Below, piece after piece: positions 11,001 to 25,100 of a DNA stretch of 64,000 bases (the first letter of the stretch is position 1; every line of letters begins with the position of its first letter). The notes beneath the pieces are model-generated. The model was given only the letters and a program-made list of their open reading frames with translations, was not told where the DNA came from and searched no databases. Both the position numbers and the translations under genes were made by a program. The stretch covers positions 62,001 to 126,000 of the forward strand of contig JALJCO010013361.1 of assembly GCA_023101725.1 (NCBI GenBank), written 5' to 3'. The DNA is from Atherinomorus stipes (Eukaryota; Chordata; Actinopteri; Atheriniformes; Atherinidae).

Positions 11001-14000
11001 AAATAAATCAAATGAAAAGGTTTTAATCGCGTTACCTTCCAGACTACGATGTGCCAGGTTGGCTGCTGCAGCAGGGTTCCGTGAGCAGCGATGGTGGAGA
11101 ACAGCGTCTGCCCGGCGCTTTTACGCACGGCAGGCCGCGGGTCGACACACAGCTCACCCAGCTTGGCGTACAGGCACAGCCAGAGGCAGTCGAAAGGAGG
11201 GGCTGGGTGGAAAGGCCTGTTTAGCGTCTCTCCTTTCTCCTGGGCCTGCTTCTGTAAAGCTTCCTCCTCTCTCTCCAGCTCCTGGGTGATGGCTTCACCT
11301 CTTTGGAAGAAGTAGTCGGAAATATTCCACTGAGGAGTAAATTGAAATGGAAGAGGAGAGTGGGGGCGTAAGCTGGAGAAAGCAAAACCACCAGAAAGCC
11401 TATCTATTACCACAAAGAAATCTAATGAGAAAAGCAATACTTAATCAGAATAATTCAACAAATCATAGACCAATGAGATTTTTGCATAGCCTTAATATGA
11501 TGCATGGCATCTATGAAATGTCAGTAAGGCAATTAAATGTAGTTATAGTACATTATAGAAAAACGTTTCCTATGGAAAAATTTGAAAAGAAATGTGGGGA
11601 ATTGTTTGTTCTTCACATTACAGCCATTCACACCAGATAATTTACCTGCTGCATTAGGTTTTTCTACACATGTGGGGCAGAGCATTCACCACATGCAGGA
11701 CTTCTTCCTGTGTGCAGCATGTGATGTGTTATCTTACCAACAAGCCAATGGACGTGAGGCTGATGTTGAGCTCCTGGTTCTGAAGGCCAAAACTGCCGGC
11801 TACATCCACGACAATCTGGAGGCACGTGCAAGGCATAGTGGGGAGGAAGTCCGTCACCACCAACTGCAGGCACTGAAAGGCTGTTCGGATCAATGACTCG
11901 CTGAAGAGGAACGAGAACAGACTTCAATGCAGTCTCTACAATTATTTACAGTCAAAAGTGTCGATGAAAGAATTTCACTAAAGGTTTTAAATAAGTGAAA
12001 TATTTGCCGTACAAATGATATGGTTTACGTTAACATGAAAACCTCTTTGTTGTTTTTACCCTTGATCATTGCGGATTGCTCCAATAACACCCAGAACGAG
12101 GGGCCAACCAGGCCCCAGGCCATCGCCCTGACTCTGCAGGATTTGCAGGACACACTCCAGCTGTTTTTGCCGAATGTCAGCGTGCAGCACGTTCGACAAC
12201 TCCTTCAGGGGGTTCAGCAACAGAAGCTGCAACCGCTTGGGGATGAAAAGAGGAGGCAAGAGGCTCATTTAATAAGAAGTAATAATCTATAAAGGCATAT
12301 TTTTTTTAGCTATATAAATGATGCTACTAAAACAATGCATTGAACATGATTATTTCAAAATTTTTAACATTCAGATTTAATCATTAGATCCAGAATGGGA
12401 CACATTTTCTTCTTTTTTTTTTTTTTTTTAAGATCTTTATAGTAAATAAGTATTGTTAAAAAATAGTTTTTGAGACACTTAGAAAAGTTGTCCCATGGAG
12501 GCCTTGCATAAAAACTGTACATGACTGCTCTTCCCTCTTTTAGGTGCAGTCCCTTTTATCTGCATTAGTAAGTACCAACTTTTGGGTTTCTGGTCATACC
12601 AACCTGATTTTGGGCCAGTGGAGGGTCATGTTTGTAGGCAAGCCCAGCTTTGATCAGCGCCGTCAAGGCTTCAGCCCCCACTCTCTCATTCTGGAGTTTG
12701 GGTGCTGGCAGACCTTCAGTAAACACCAATGCAGATACATGTGTGCAATGACAGATCTGATGCAGCGTTTTTCATTGACCACAGTGGAAGAGAAACTGTA
12801 CATTAAAGACTTGGAAGTATGGATGCACATGGAGTGGTCAGGGTAGGCACAGAAAATTACTATGTACTTTTAAGGGAAAAAAAAACAACTTGTTTTTGTT
12901 TCTGTAGCATCAGACTTTAGATATCTGAGAGCAAAGACATGTTTCTCCAGAGCTTTGACAAACCATGTGAATTCTTAACATTTTAATTGCAAAAAGCATT
13001 TATAAAGTCATTGTAAAGGTGATAGTGCTGATTTTCTTTACAATACAAAAGCACAGAAATTGAACATATTTAGCTCTTTCTCAAAGCAGGTGCAGCTTTG
13101 GATTTTGCTTTTGTGACAAATCAGGGCTCAACACTGAGAAACTGCTCACAATAATGAAAAAAATCAAAACACTGATAGCAAAGCAAACACACTGTGGACA
13201 GATATGACACTGCAAAATATTTACGTCAGACTGAAAGGGGAAAGAGGAACAGACTGGATTGAAGAGAAAGACGAGGAAGCTGATGTTTATGGAGGACAGA
13301 ATCTTAACTTACCTTCTGCAAAACAAACGGGTGTGCAAAAAAGAGGAGAGATAAAGAAAATGTGAAGAAAAACTCCAAACTCACGCTATTAGAGACATAC
13401 AAAATGTGAATCTTCTTATGAAGGTGTTATATATGTGATGCCTGGCCCTTAATAAGACTAGTTCTGTAAAAATGATGATGATTGGGCTGAAGGCAATCCC
13501 CACCCCAACATCATCTGCCTGCCTGGATGTTGCTTACACTGCGTCAGTCATAAAATTTAGCTTCTTTTTTACTCTTTCCACCACCGACTTCAAAGAAGTA
13601 GGGAGCACAAAGCTGTAAATACTGTACAGAATTCATCTTCAATGGAGAGCTTTTATTTTTATGTTTTTGTTGAGCACTTTGTGTTGTATTTTTTTCTATG
13701 GAAAGCGCTATATATATATAAATTTTGATTTGATTTGAGAGCAAATACACTTGCGGCTGCTGTTTTAGCCTTTGAATCACTTTGTTCCACTAATCATTAA
13801 AAACTGATGCTTCGCTCTTTATATATGGAATGAAAAATGAAAAGAAAACTGAGTACAGCACATGCTGTCACACGTCATGTTTAAAGAAAAACAGCTAAAG
13901 AAAAATTAGCTATGATTGTTTCATTTAATAAATATCAGAAATGTTTTTATCTATAGGGTGAAACTGTTATTCTAAAATGGGACGAAAGAGATAAAAAAAA

Positions 14001-17000
14001 AAACATTTAGACATAATACTCAAAAATTATATTTCATCATAACTGTTGACAAATTTGTACAAGCTTTAATTTTATGCTTCATCTTTATTTTTCTCCTGGA
14101 TTTCAATGAAAAGTGGTCACAGTATAAATCATAAGACAGTTTGAGAGGTTCAGCTGTAACAAGTTACCTCCAACAAGTGGCCTGTCAGTGGTCTCCAAAG
14201 GATCTCTATTCGATCCATATTAACCAGACCAGTTTCCAGAAGCTTAGCGACCGCAAATAGAGAGGGCTCCTAAAAGTCAAACAGAAAACACAAACTGTTG
14301 GTGACTTCTGGTTATAAACCGTGATCAAAGTTTCTGACACTTAAACAAAAATAAGAAAGAAAAATCTTAAATATCTGTATTATGCAGAAAATGTTACCTT
14401 GTTGTTTCCATAAGCCATTTCCATGGCCTCCAGGGAGAGGGAACAGAGTGCATTGATCAAATGATGCAGGGACACATCATCCAGGTACCTAAAGAACAAC
14501 AAACACACAAATCATATTCATTTTACTTAAAGCTAAATGTTAAAACAAAAAAGCAATTTGGAAAAGTATTTGAATAACACAATCCACATTAACAGCTTAA
14601 CGCAAGAAAAAAGCCTCAAAACCAGCACAGAATGGCTTCGGACTCCAAGCTCTCAGGAAACACTGATGGTTATTAGTTAAAAAAAAAAAAAGTGCAGGAA
14701 ATGAGGCCACTGAGGAAGAGACCATTAAAACTTGTGTTCTTAACACTTGTTCAGCTAATGCTGAATTTACTAAACTAAGTCTTCTTTTTTATTTTTTTAC
14801 ACGATGAAGAACTGGTCCTTACTGAGAGCTCTCAAATAGTCTTGAGAGGATGTTGGAGATGACGGGCAGGTCCGTCATCACCGCAGTGGTCAGCACCTGT
14901 GTGAGGAAGAGACACAAAACCTGTCAGCTCAAAGCTCCCTACAATGAACATACGAAAGAAAAAAATTAAATATACTGTTTTAGATGTATGCATGAAAAAA
15001 AATATTACATCAAATATGCACAAGAATAAAACTAAAATAAATTAAACTATTATCAGAGATAAGGTAAAAAGATAAAGAAAAAAAAAAAGAAAAAAAAGGC
15101 TCACCGTGCTGGGTCCCTCTACTGCTCGGCCAGGTTTCAGAGCACCACCCACCCCTGGTTTAAGCCCCAGGATCCAAACCAAATGCTGGAAGCGGAAGGT
15201 GAGAGTTTGAGGTGTAAAAATGGTTGCTTACACGCTACTTTTATCCAGTCTGAATAAATATATTGAAACTCTAAAATTAGCATCTGTATGATTTTTTAGG
15301 TCTGTACACAAAAACAAAAACCTAAAAAAAAAGAAAAAAGAAAACATTCAAAGAAAAATAAATAACCTTATAAATCTGACAGATGAGCACATCAGCGTTT
15401 TTACATGATTAAGTATCACAAATGTGTTTTTTTGTCTCGTGATGTAATTGTATCCTCAAATTAGTTCATGCTTACAAACAAATGTGTTTCACTAGGTAGC
15501 TGTAGTACCTGGAGTGTAGCCAGTACCAACTGCCAGGAGGTGCCCAGCACGGCACCATGGCAATGGGCCAAGTTCAGCAGGGTTCGCATACATTGGATAT
15601 TCTTGGCAGTCAGCTGACAAAGGAACAAACACTTATTTACAGAATCCTTTTATGCATATATTAGCAAGTATTGAGCATATACACTTCTCCACAACCAAAC
15701 GTAATGACTAAAGTGGTGCAAAAGACCTAACATCTTATTTTTAATATTATAATCTAGTGAATTAAGTTGGTTGCAACTACAGTATATGAAGAACACTGCA
15801 GTAAAAAGGTTGGGGCAGTTACAAGAGCATAATATAAAAAGCTAATAGCCCAAAATACGTTGATATTACTGTAGGGAATACTCTGATTGTAGCATAATCA
15901 TTCCATGGAAAAGGTCAAGACTATTGTACATATATTCTGAAATGTTATGGCACCCAAAGGAAATTTAGATGCAGACTTGCCTTACCTGCCAAGCTAATAG
16001 GCACTGTCCCTTACATGAATGCAACATTAAGAGAAAAAGCGTCTGTATTTTATATGTGGTTTTAATTATCCATAATATGAATATTAACAGCTGTGTATAC
16101 AAATTGGTTAGCATTTTATTTTACCACGGAGTATGACTGTAACTGCTTAGAGCAATTCAGATGGGACTGATATTTTCAGAAAAACACATCTGACTAATTC
16201 TGTTGAATCTTCTGTTTATCATAAACTAATTAACTACTAAACAATAAAACAATATTGGAAAAAAAAAGTCCAGCTATTTTTTATCTTTAGAAAATTGACT
16301 CTGGAGCCAATCTTGCTCAAGTCTGCCCATTTCAGACCCCATCGTTGGGTGCATTCACACCAGGATAGTCTGAGACCTTGGTGCGATTGGGCGGGGATTT
16401 CTGAAAAATTTCATACCTTTCTTTGCTTCGGTATGCGTTCAAACTGCAGTAACCTAAGCGGACCAAGCCGCATGGTTAAACCACCATAGTTCAACAACTG
16501 CCCACTAGGGGGAGATGCTCTCCATTCAACCACTGATCAATAATCCAAAAGCAGGAAGAAGAAGAAACCGGCACTCCGTGATTAAAGTGGAAATTTTTAT
16601 GCCTCTTCTTATTAGGCCACTCTATCTCTGTCTACACATTTTCCAGTTGTTTTTCGTTGTTGTTTTGACCTCAGCCTCTTCAGACACATGCCGTTTGTTT
16701 TGTTTTCCCTCCAACCCAAGCAATAATCCACCCCACTTCCCTCTACTTCTTCTGCTTTATTGCGGCCGATTAACATCACTTCCATTAGGTGTGCTGGATG
16801 TCTGTGCGCTGGATAGTCCGATAGTCCGTTTGCAAGTGAGCCGAGACCCCCGGCTTTCAGGCGGACCAGAGTCCATTTCTTTGGTGCGCACCAGAGTACG
16901 GTTGGTATTCAGACTGCGTCAAATGAAGCGGACTATCCGTGGAATCGGACCACTGTCTGTTTAAAGCAGACCAAACTGCCAGAGTGTGAACGCACCCCTA

Positions 17001-19145
17001 AAATGAAATCAATTGGTCCTGTCCTGGTTTTGACTTTTGAGGTTATGGTAACCTCTTTAGAGACTATTTGCAAATCCTTTGCAAATAGTTTGTCATTCTT
17101 TTAAAAAAATGTTCTCTCCTTTTTGGAAGATCGTATAATTTCTATTGATTAGCAAATGCTTGCGAGTTGTGCTTTGAGAAAACTGATGCATGAATCAGAA
17201 TATCAAACATGAAAAATTGTGTTTGGATCCTTACCACCACAGTGCCCTGGGGCTGGGCAGTGAGAGGCTGCCCTACAGCCACCACCTGCTGATGAGATTC
17301 ACTGGATGGGCTGATAATCTGCACACTCTGACCCTGGATGGAGTAGGCTAAGGAGAGCAAACAGTAGTTAAATCTTTCCATGAGGCTCAGTAATACCCAC
17401 AAACAGGTTTTGTTACAAGCTTATGACATGCAAGAAAAGCTTTCTTAATTAACGCTAAGGCAAACATCCTACATGAGTCGAGACCCAATTTGTCTGCTCT
17501 CCAAGATGATATGCAAATGGAGAATATCTGAGCTGTTTGTTTGAGAGCAGCTGTGTATTTGTCTGCAGTCCCAAGATACAGTCTCCTCTGTGTTTCTAAT
17601 TAGAGGCCACACTGAAGACTTATGGATTAATGCAATAGGAGCAGGCAAACCAGGACAGAGAGCATGCCAACAGTTTACATGTTAAACACATCAAACCATA
17701 GGGGAGATTAGAAGAGCTCATTTATATAACATAATTACGCATGACCAGAGGACATCCTCAGGGTTGTAGCAAGAGACTTTTAACAGTTTTTGCAGTGTTA
17801 ACCAGGTGTTTTTAGCCATATCTCTGTATGTGTAACAGTAATTATACATGTGGGCGGAATACTTGTACAGCAAGAATGATCCAACATGAATGAGGTTCAG
17901 CCTCGACTTTAACTGCAACTGGAAACTGCAGCGCTCGTACCTTTACTGGAGAGGTTGGCAGCGCTGCTGCTGAGAACGGTTAGGGCATAATGAGGTGGCA
18001 GAGAGGCCTTGCAGATGGCTGTGATGAAGGCATCACGAGGCGTTACCATCCCAAGACGACCACACAGCGACGCCATAGTCAGTTCGGCTTTTAGGATGTT
18101 CTCTGTGGCTGTCTCATCCGTGCTGAACATGCATGACAAAAGGAAAGAAAGGAAAATTGAAAATGAGAGAGAAATTATGAGAAAATGATCGTTTAATATA
18201 TAAACCCCAAAATCAAAGGTGTCACATTCATATTGGGACAGAATCTTTACACTGAATGTAGATTAACTGTATTTACTCAAAATATTTAAACTAAACTTTA
18301 CTTCAATTTCCTGTGAGATATTAAACAAAGACTGCAGCTGTAAATTAAATGTTTTCACCTGCAGTGCCCGTTAGATTCAGCGAAAAAACATTTTACATGG
18401 AGTTACAATGTGTGGACTAACATAAACATGGAACATAGCTGTTGATAACAGAGGAGAGAATTTTACCTGGCATCCAGTAGCAGGGACAGGGCAGCCAGGA
18501 GTCCACACCAACAGGCACTGACCATCTCTTCCCACACCAAGTGGGCTTCTGACACATAAACAAACTATTATTACATTTTCCTGTAGTTATACCACTTGCT
18601 CTGGAAAATATTTTCCCTATCTTGTATGAAACTGTAAAGGACATAAAGGTTGAATAATGACAGCCAATGGTCATAGCAGCTGCAAACCTGAATCTTAATG
18701 AAAAAAAAGACAGTACAGTAACTGTATGTGTGCAAATAGAACCAAAGTAATTTACCCAAATATTCCCCCCATAGAAGATTCATTTCAGTTTGCTCCACCT
18801 CTATCTGTTTATATGCAATCATAGATGATTTGGAATTAACATCCGATTGGATTATCATAGAAAAGTCATGTTTCTCATGAAATTTATCCCTCTGTGACTT
18901 TTCTTACCAGGCTGTGGCTTCCACTCCTGGTCAGGATTAGCTTCCCTGAACTCGGCCGCAGCCTCCTCCTCCACAGCAAGTTCTCTTTCAATCATGGAGG
19001 TGATGCCCCTCACCAGGTCGAGAAGGGCACTAAAGGCCACTGACATGGCGTAGCCCTCTGGGATCGATGGGGGCTCAACCTTGTCCAGCATCTCTAAACT
19101 GGGGAGAGAAAACATATGAGATGAAGCAAGTATTTGTTTTGACTT

Positions 19146-19176
<31 letters not shown>

Positions 19177-22100
19177 AACCATTGGCATCTAATGACACTG
19201 CTTTCCCCCCTACAACATTAACTAACAAGTCAAATTACATGTTACACAGTAATACATTTGTGAGAAAGGAAAAAAAGCGACAGAAAGAGCAACTGTTTGA
19301 AGTGTGTAAGTGTGTAGTAACAGTTCTTACTATGTAGCCTTGGCGCTGCCCTGAACACTAACAGTCATAAGTGGAATCCAGGTACCGCGGTATTCAAACG
19401 CAGCTTGGGTGGTCAAGGTGCCGCTGCCCCCTCCAGTCCCTGGGCCACCCTGTGCTGTGCCCTGAGGCCCTGAACCTGACCCACCTAGACAGAAGATAAA
19501 GCAAATTTTGGTGACATGACTGCACTGATTCAATTTTGAGTAGTCTTCCCATTAATCTCTATTGTGGGGTCCCACAGGGCACCATTTTGGGTACATTTAT
19601 TTTTTCGTATACTTGCTTCCATAAGGTTCTGTTTTTAGAAAGTATGGTATTGCGTTTCATTGTTTTGCTGATGACCTACAAATATATATGCCTTTATAGA
19701 CAAGCGAGTCTATAGACACCTTGTTGAACTGTCTTGTGAAAATTCATGGCTGGAGGAAAACTTCCTCATCCTTCATAAAAACAAGACAGAAATCATTGTT
19801 TTTGGTCAGTCAGATTTACTGGATGGGCATGTTAGTGTGCTTGGACTGTCATCTAGCACTGTACACTGTATGCACTTTGTGAGAAATCTTGGTGTGATTT
19901 TTTTATTCGAAATTTGATTTAAATCAAGCTTTTTTCATTTACAACATTCAAGTAAGGTTAAATCATATATCCCTTTCAGAGATCTATAGAGAGTTATACA
20001 CGCTTTTATCACCTGTTGTCTCAACTATTGTAACTCTCTATGTTGGTATTGATCAGCTGTTGCCCCGACGTTAGCACACCGTTCGGAATGCTGCAGCCCG
20101 CTTTCTGACAGGGAGTAAACGATGAGAGCACATCACTTTGGTGCTGGCTTCGCTGCAATGGCTTCCTGTTCTGTTCAGGATCCAGTTCAAGATTTTATTA
20201 CTTGTTTTTAAAAGTTAACTGCACAGCACCATCTTACTTGGCAGAGCTTTTAAACATTCACTGTCCTGTAAGAGCACTGACAACAACCAACAGATTGCTC
20301 TCGACATTCCCCAGATCCAAATTGAAAGGCAGTCTTCTTTTAATATCAGATCTGCACAGAGCATTGATCATTTTAAATCATTGTTGAAGACACCTTTTCT
20401 CACTAGCTTTAACTCCAACATGAGCATTCGATTTGGCTTTTATTGTTGTGTTTTTATTTGCTTTTATTTCCATATATATTATTCTACTGCATCTTATTCA
20501 TCTTTATAGTGCTGTTTTATTCTTGTTGTAATTTTATTAGACTCGTGTTTATTCAATTGGCTTGATGATTTTATTTACCTTATCTTGTACAGCACTTTGG
20601 TCAACTGAGGCCGTTTTTAAATATGCTTTATAAATACACTTGACTTAAAATGTTCAAAATGCTTTTAATTTTTCTATAAACTGAAATTCTAGTTGCATCT
20701 GGACATGTATGGCACTTACTATTTATTGGCAACTGATCAAATAAATAACAATAACGATCACTCTTAAAAGAAAATCATAACTATATGTATATATTAATAA
20801 AACTGACCAGCAGGTGCACTGACAGCTGCAGCATTGCCCGCATTGGGGACAATAAAGAGCGACTGAATGAAGGATCCCAGGGCGTTAACAATGTCCCTGA
20901 ATACTTTTGTGGAGTGCTGCTTCATGTCGTACGACTGGCAGAATGAACTGAAAAAGGAAAAAAGAACTCTTTAATGTCAGACAAATACAACAAGGAACTA
21001 GCCAAATGAGTGTCAAAATCTTACGATGTTAGATATTTAAGGTAAATATTGCTGCAGTCTGCTTATCTCAAGGTTGTTGACAGATTCTGCTTGAATTTAT
21101 TGAAGCTGAGCATACTGATACTAGCATCCATTAGCATTCTAAAAAAAATAATCTGACATTTTTAATAGATAATAACTTGCAAGACTTCAAACCAAAAAGA
21201 TTGTGTTATACTGCATCCAACTTGTGGGAAATATAAGATTCGAAACATCACGAAAAAAATAAGTGCTGTTCACTTCACCTACCGTAACAAATGAGGCTGC
21301 ACACACAACCTATGGACTGACTCGACAGCCACTGCTCTGAGCCACTGAGGCTTTTCCCCATCCAGAAACTTCACCAACAGAGACAGGAAGATTTCACACT
21401 CTGTCACCTGTAAAACAAATTCACATGTAAAACTGCCAAAAGCACTTCTGGCTTTGATAAAGCTATTCAGTGCCTCAGAGAATCTGTTGGTTTTTCTTGA
21501 TGCTCCCAGGAAAATTGACAGATTTTCATCTTAAAAACTGGCAGAGCATTACTAAATAAAAACAGCTGTGATGCTAAATTACTAAAATTCAGCATAGCTC
21601 ATTAAAGTGTTTGTGAACAACCAGGACACAACTGGTCCTACTCTAATCCAATGTTAATAAGATTTGATCAATAAAATACATCAGGTCTGTGCTTAAGCAA
21701 ATCACTTAGGTATAAATAATCTATCAGGCAGCAGTTTGGCCAGTCGACCATAACTGCAGATCAGCTTCTTACCAGTAAACTGTAGAAGTGCTTAATAAGG
21801 ACTGAAACCACTCGCAGTAATCTCATGCAGATGGGAAAGTAAGGTTTCTCTACGGGTGCAGGTGAAGCGGCACTACTGCTGCCTTGCCGGAACTTGATGT
21901 TGGGCGAGAAGAGCTTAATGACGAGGGGACAGACCCTTTCTTTCAGCAGGAAACTGAACTCCTGGTGCTGGATGGCAAATGGACAGAAACAAAAGAACTG
22001 AGGGCAAAATCAAAGAATACCAAGATACACTACCACAGGACAGAGTCTGTGGTAGTACCTTTAAAAAAGGTATTAGTACCTTTAAAAAATGGCACCTTTA

Positions 22101-25100
22101 AAAAAAAAATGGTAAGAATGTGTGTACCTGAAGGAATACACCAGGGAAATCATTGAGCACTGACTCAAGCAACTCAAGACCAAATGTCCGAGTCATCTCT
22201 GTCATCCCCACCAGCCAGTAGGGAGCGTCAGCGTTCACCAACTGGCACAAGTCCTGCAGCAAGAAGCACAATATTCAGGACAATAGATTGTTGTGTCCTG
22301 CACGCATAACAGAAGCTGAAACAGTGCATTCACTGAGCTTTGCTGGGAGGATGAAGATCATCACATAACACTGTAGTGTGAGTGAACAACAGGGGACTTG
22401 AAGACAAGGACTACTGAATCCCTTTTTGTAATATTCTCAACTTTACAATTCAAGGTTTTATTTTGAATGATGAGTCCATAAGCAATGTTTTAAAAGCAAC
22501 TTAGTCCAAAGTTTTCATTAAGGATTCATGAATGGGGGCAAAGAACTGAGTGGATGGCTTCTGCCCCCTGGTGGACATACCTGAAAAAGCATGTATGCAT
22601 CCTTGGCGCTGGGTCTCAGAGTACTAACAGACCGCCGGTTGGTGTTACCCTGAACAGGAGGGGGCTGCTCCACAATGCCTTTAGGTTAAACAGAACACAA
22701 ATGCATTTGGCAACACAGCAACAATTTAAAAGTAGATTATTTCTAATGTTTTGATGTCCTTTCACAGTTTCAAATATATTCCCAACTTCATTTTTTCTCT
22801 GTAAACATTTCAAGTAATTTTTTTAAAAACTAAACCTTCATCCCTATATGCACACTCCTTTTTCTTTTTTTCTTGAAACAGTGCATGTCATCAAACCTTT
22901 AAAACGCTCATCCTCTGCGACCATCCTCTCAAACACCACGGTGACAACTTGTCTGACAGTGGCGGCTGCTGTGTTGTTGGTGATGTTGTCCTTGGTAAAG
23001 TGGAGGCGGAAACACAAAACAATGGCCTGTGCAACAACAAAATATACATACATAATTACAAGCATACAAAACATGTATGGATATGCATAAAATTCAGTTC
23101 ACAGTAAGTATACAGTAATGTTAATTTGGTGATGAGCTCAGATGCTGCAAACAGTAGAGGAGACAGCATAAAACTGAAATGTTGGGTAAAATAATTTCGA
23201 ACAGTTTCATAGGAGGAAAAAGTGAGAATTGTGGATATCTAAAAAGTTTTAACAGACATGAACAAAAAAAATAAATAATAAAAAATCTGACATATGATTC
23301 ATTAGCATCGTACCTTGGATAGTACTTCATCGTGAACAACTGTGTTGGTGGTTAGCAGGACCAGGACCGTCTGTAGCAGTTTAAGCTCCTCCAAGCCGTT
23401 TTCCATTAGCTGCCACAACATGTTGATAATATTCCCCGCTGCTGCCTGTTTATACACACAAAAAAACAAAAACAAAGCAAAACCCACTTAGAATAGGCAA
23501 TAAACTTAATTAAAAATGTGCATACATTTGCACCCATTTGTGTGCGTCTATGATTGAGAGCTCTCACTGCGTTACTGTGTTCAAGCCTCAAATCAGTTGT
23601 AAACTAACATGTTGGTACCAGCTGGTGGTGCCGGCTCAATGGCACTGCATCTAGCCGCAGGTAAAGGTTGATGTTGACATTAAGTGACAATACAGGTACC
23701 TTTATTGGGTTGACTTGTCCCAAATAGACTGCTCTACATGCATCTCCTGTGAGTGGTTCCTATGTAAACTGGCACGTGAACGTTTGACCTCAAAACCTTA
23801 AAAACTCAAAAATAAAATGAGGGGAAAAGCTAGTGATAATCTTGTCTTTCTTTCCTCTTAACTGTTTTGTTTACTAACAATAAAGATTGCAAAAATTAAG
23901 GTCTAATTTTTTACATATTGTTTGATCATTTTCAATCTAATTTAGCAGGCTTTGTTTTAAATTCTGAGCTTCAGGATTTAACCTGGCCCATTTCTCTGTT
24001 CAGGATTTTGTTTTGCTACATGGCAGCGAACAGACAGTTCTCCGCAGGTTTGGATGTCATCATATAATTCAAACACCCACCTTGTTTCCTGACATATTCT
24101 ACCCTCCAGGTAAGATGCATTTTTGACATCTGGATCTAAAAATGTTGACAGTCTTGTTCCTGTGGTGTTTCATACCTCCACCAGATGCCTTCCTAGGTGC
24201 CATCATTAAGAGGTAATTCGGGGTCTCCTCAACCCTAATAATTTGTTTTTTCAAGATATTTAAACAGAATTCTTCCCCCCCCAAAAAAAAAAATCACCAC
24301 ACTCTAAACATCAAAATAACACTCGTGAAGAACATGAAAATGAGTTCGCTTGGTTTTGTCCCATGTGACCCTGAGCTTTGGAACTCTAATATTCAAAAGG
24401 AAAATTTAGAAAATAAAAACATTGCTTAAAAATAAAAGTATCTGCCCCATTACAAATATTTTTTTCTCTTTTTTAAACATTAAATGTTTCGGCTCAAACT
24501 ATACTACTAAAATAATATTCAAGACCTTCAATTATGGCGAGTTATCCAGGTCCTGAAGCTGCAAAGCAGCCCAGACCATCACACTTTCTACACTGTGTTA
24601 GAAAGTGACAGCTTTCTGATTTTTAAAATGCTGCATTTCATACCAGATCTAATGCACACCTTCCAAAAATACTACTGGTTAGTCTGGTTAGTCTGCACAA
24701 TATTTTCCACAAAAGCTTAGTTGTTTTTCAGGCAAATGTAAATCAGACCTTTGTGTTCCTTTTGCTCAAGCCAGGGCAATTTTACTTGTATAGCACAATT
24801 CAATTACAGGGTGATTCAAAGTGCTTTACAAGGGCATAAAAATCATTGTACAGCAGAAAATAAGCATGTTTTATAATAAAGGGTCAATAGATGTTTTTTC
24901 CTTGGAAATCTCTTATTGTGGAATCATGAACAGTGACCACAGATAGGTCGGCCACTCCTGGGAAGGTTCACTACTGTTCCATGTTTTATCCATTTCTGGA
25001 GTCAAAATCCTTTAGAAATGGCTTTGTATGATTTTGTTTCACATCTGTTCCTCAATTTCTTTAGGTTGGATGATGATATGTTGCTTTTTAAAATAATTTA

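Larger units (their letters stand above)
12714..14167 (-). other. mon2: mon2 intron 20
   Basis: This 1.45-kb intron contains the candidate 3-nt microexon at 13313-13315 and a short LINE-tail-like fragment near 13640-13735. The remainder is AT-rich with nothing recognised. Confidence 0.6.

Noticed and set aside
16515..16964. 149-codon plus-strand open frame inside a MITE
   Set aside because: It resembles no transposase and is bounded by the element's own ends; treated as non-coding.
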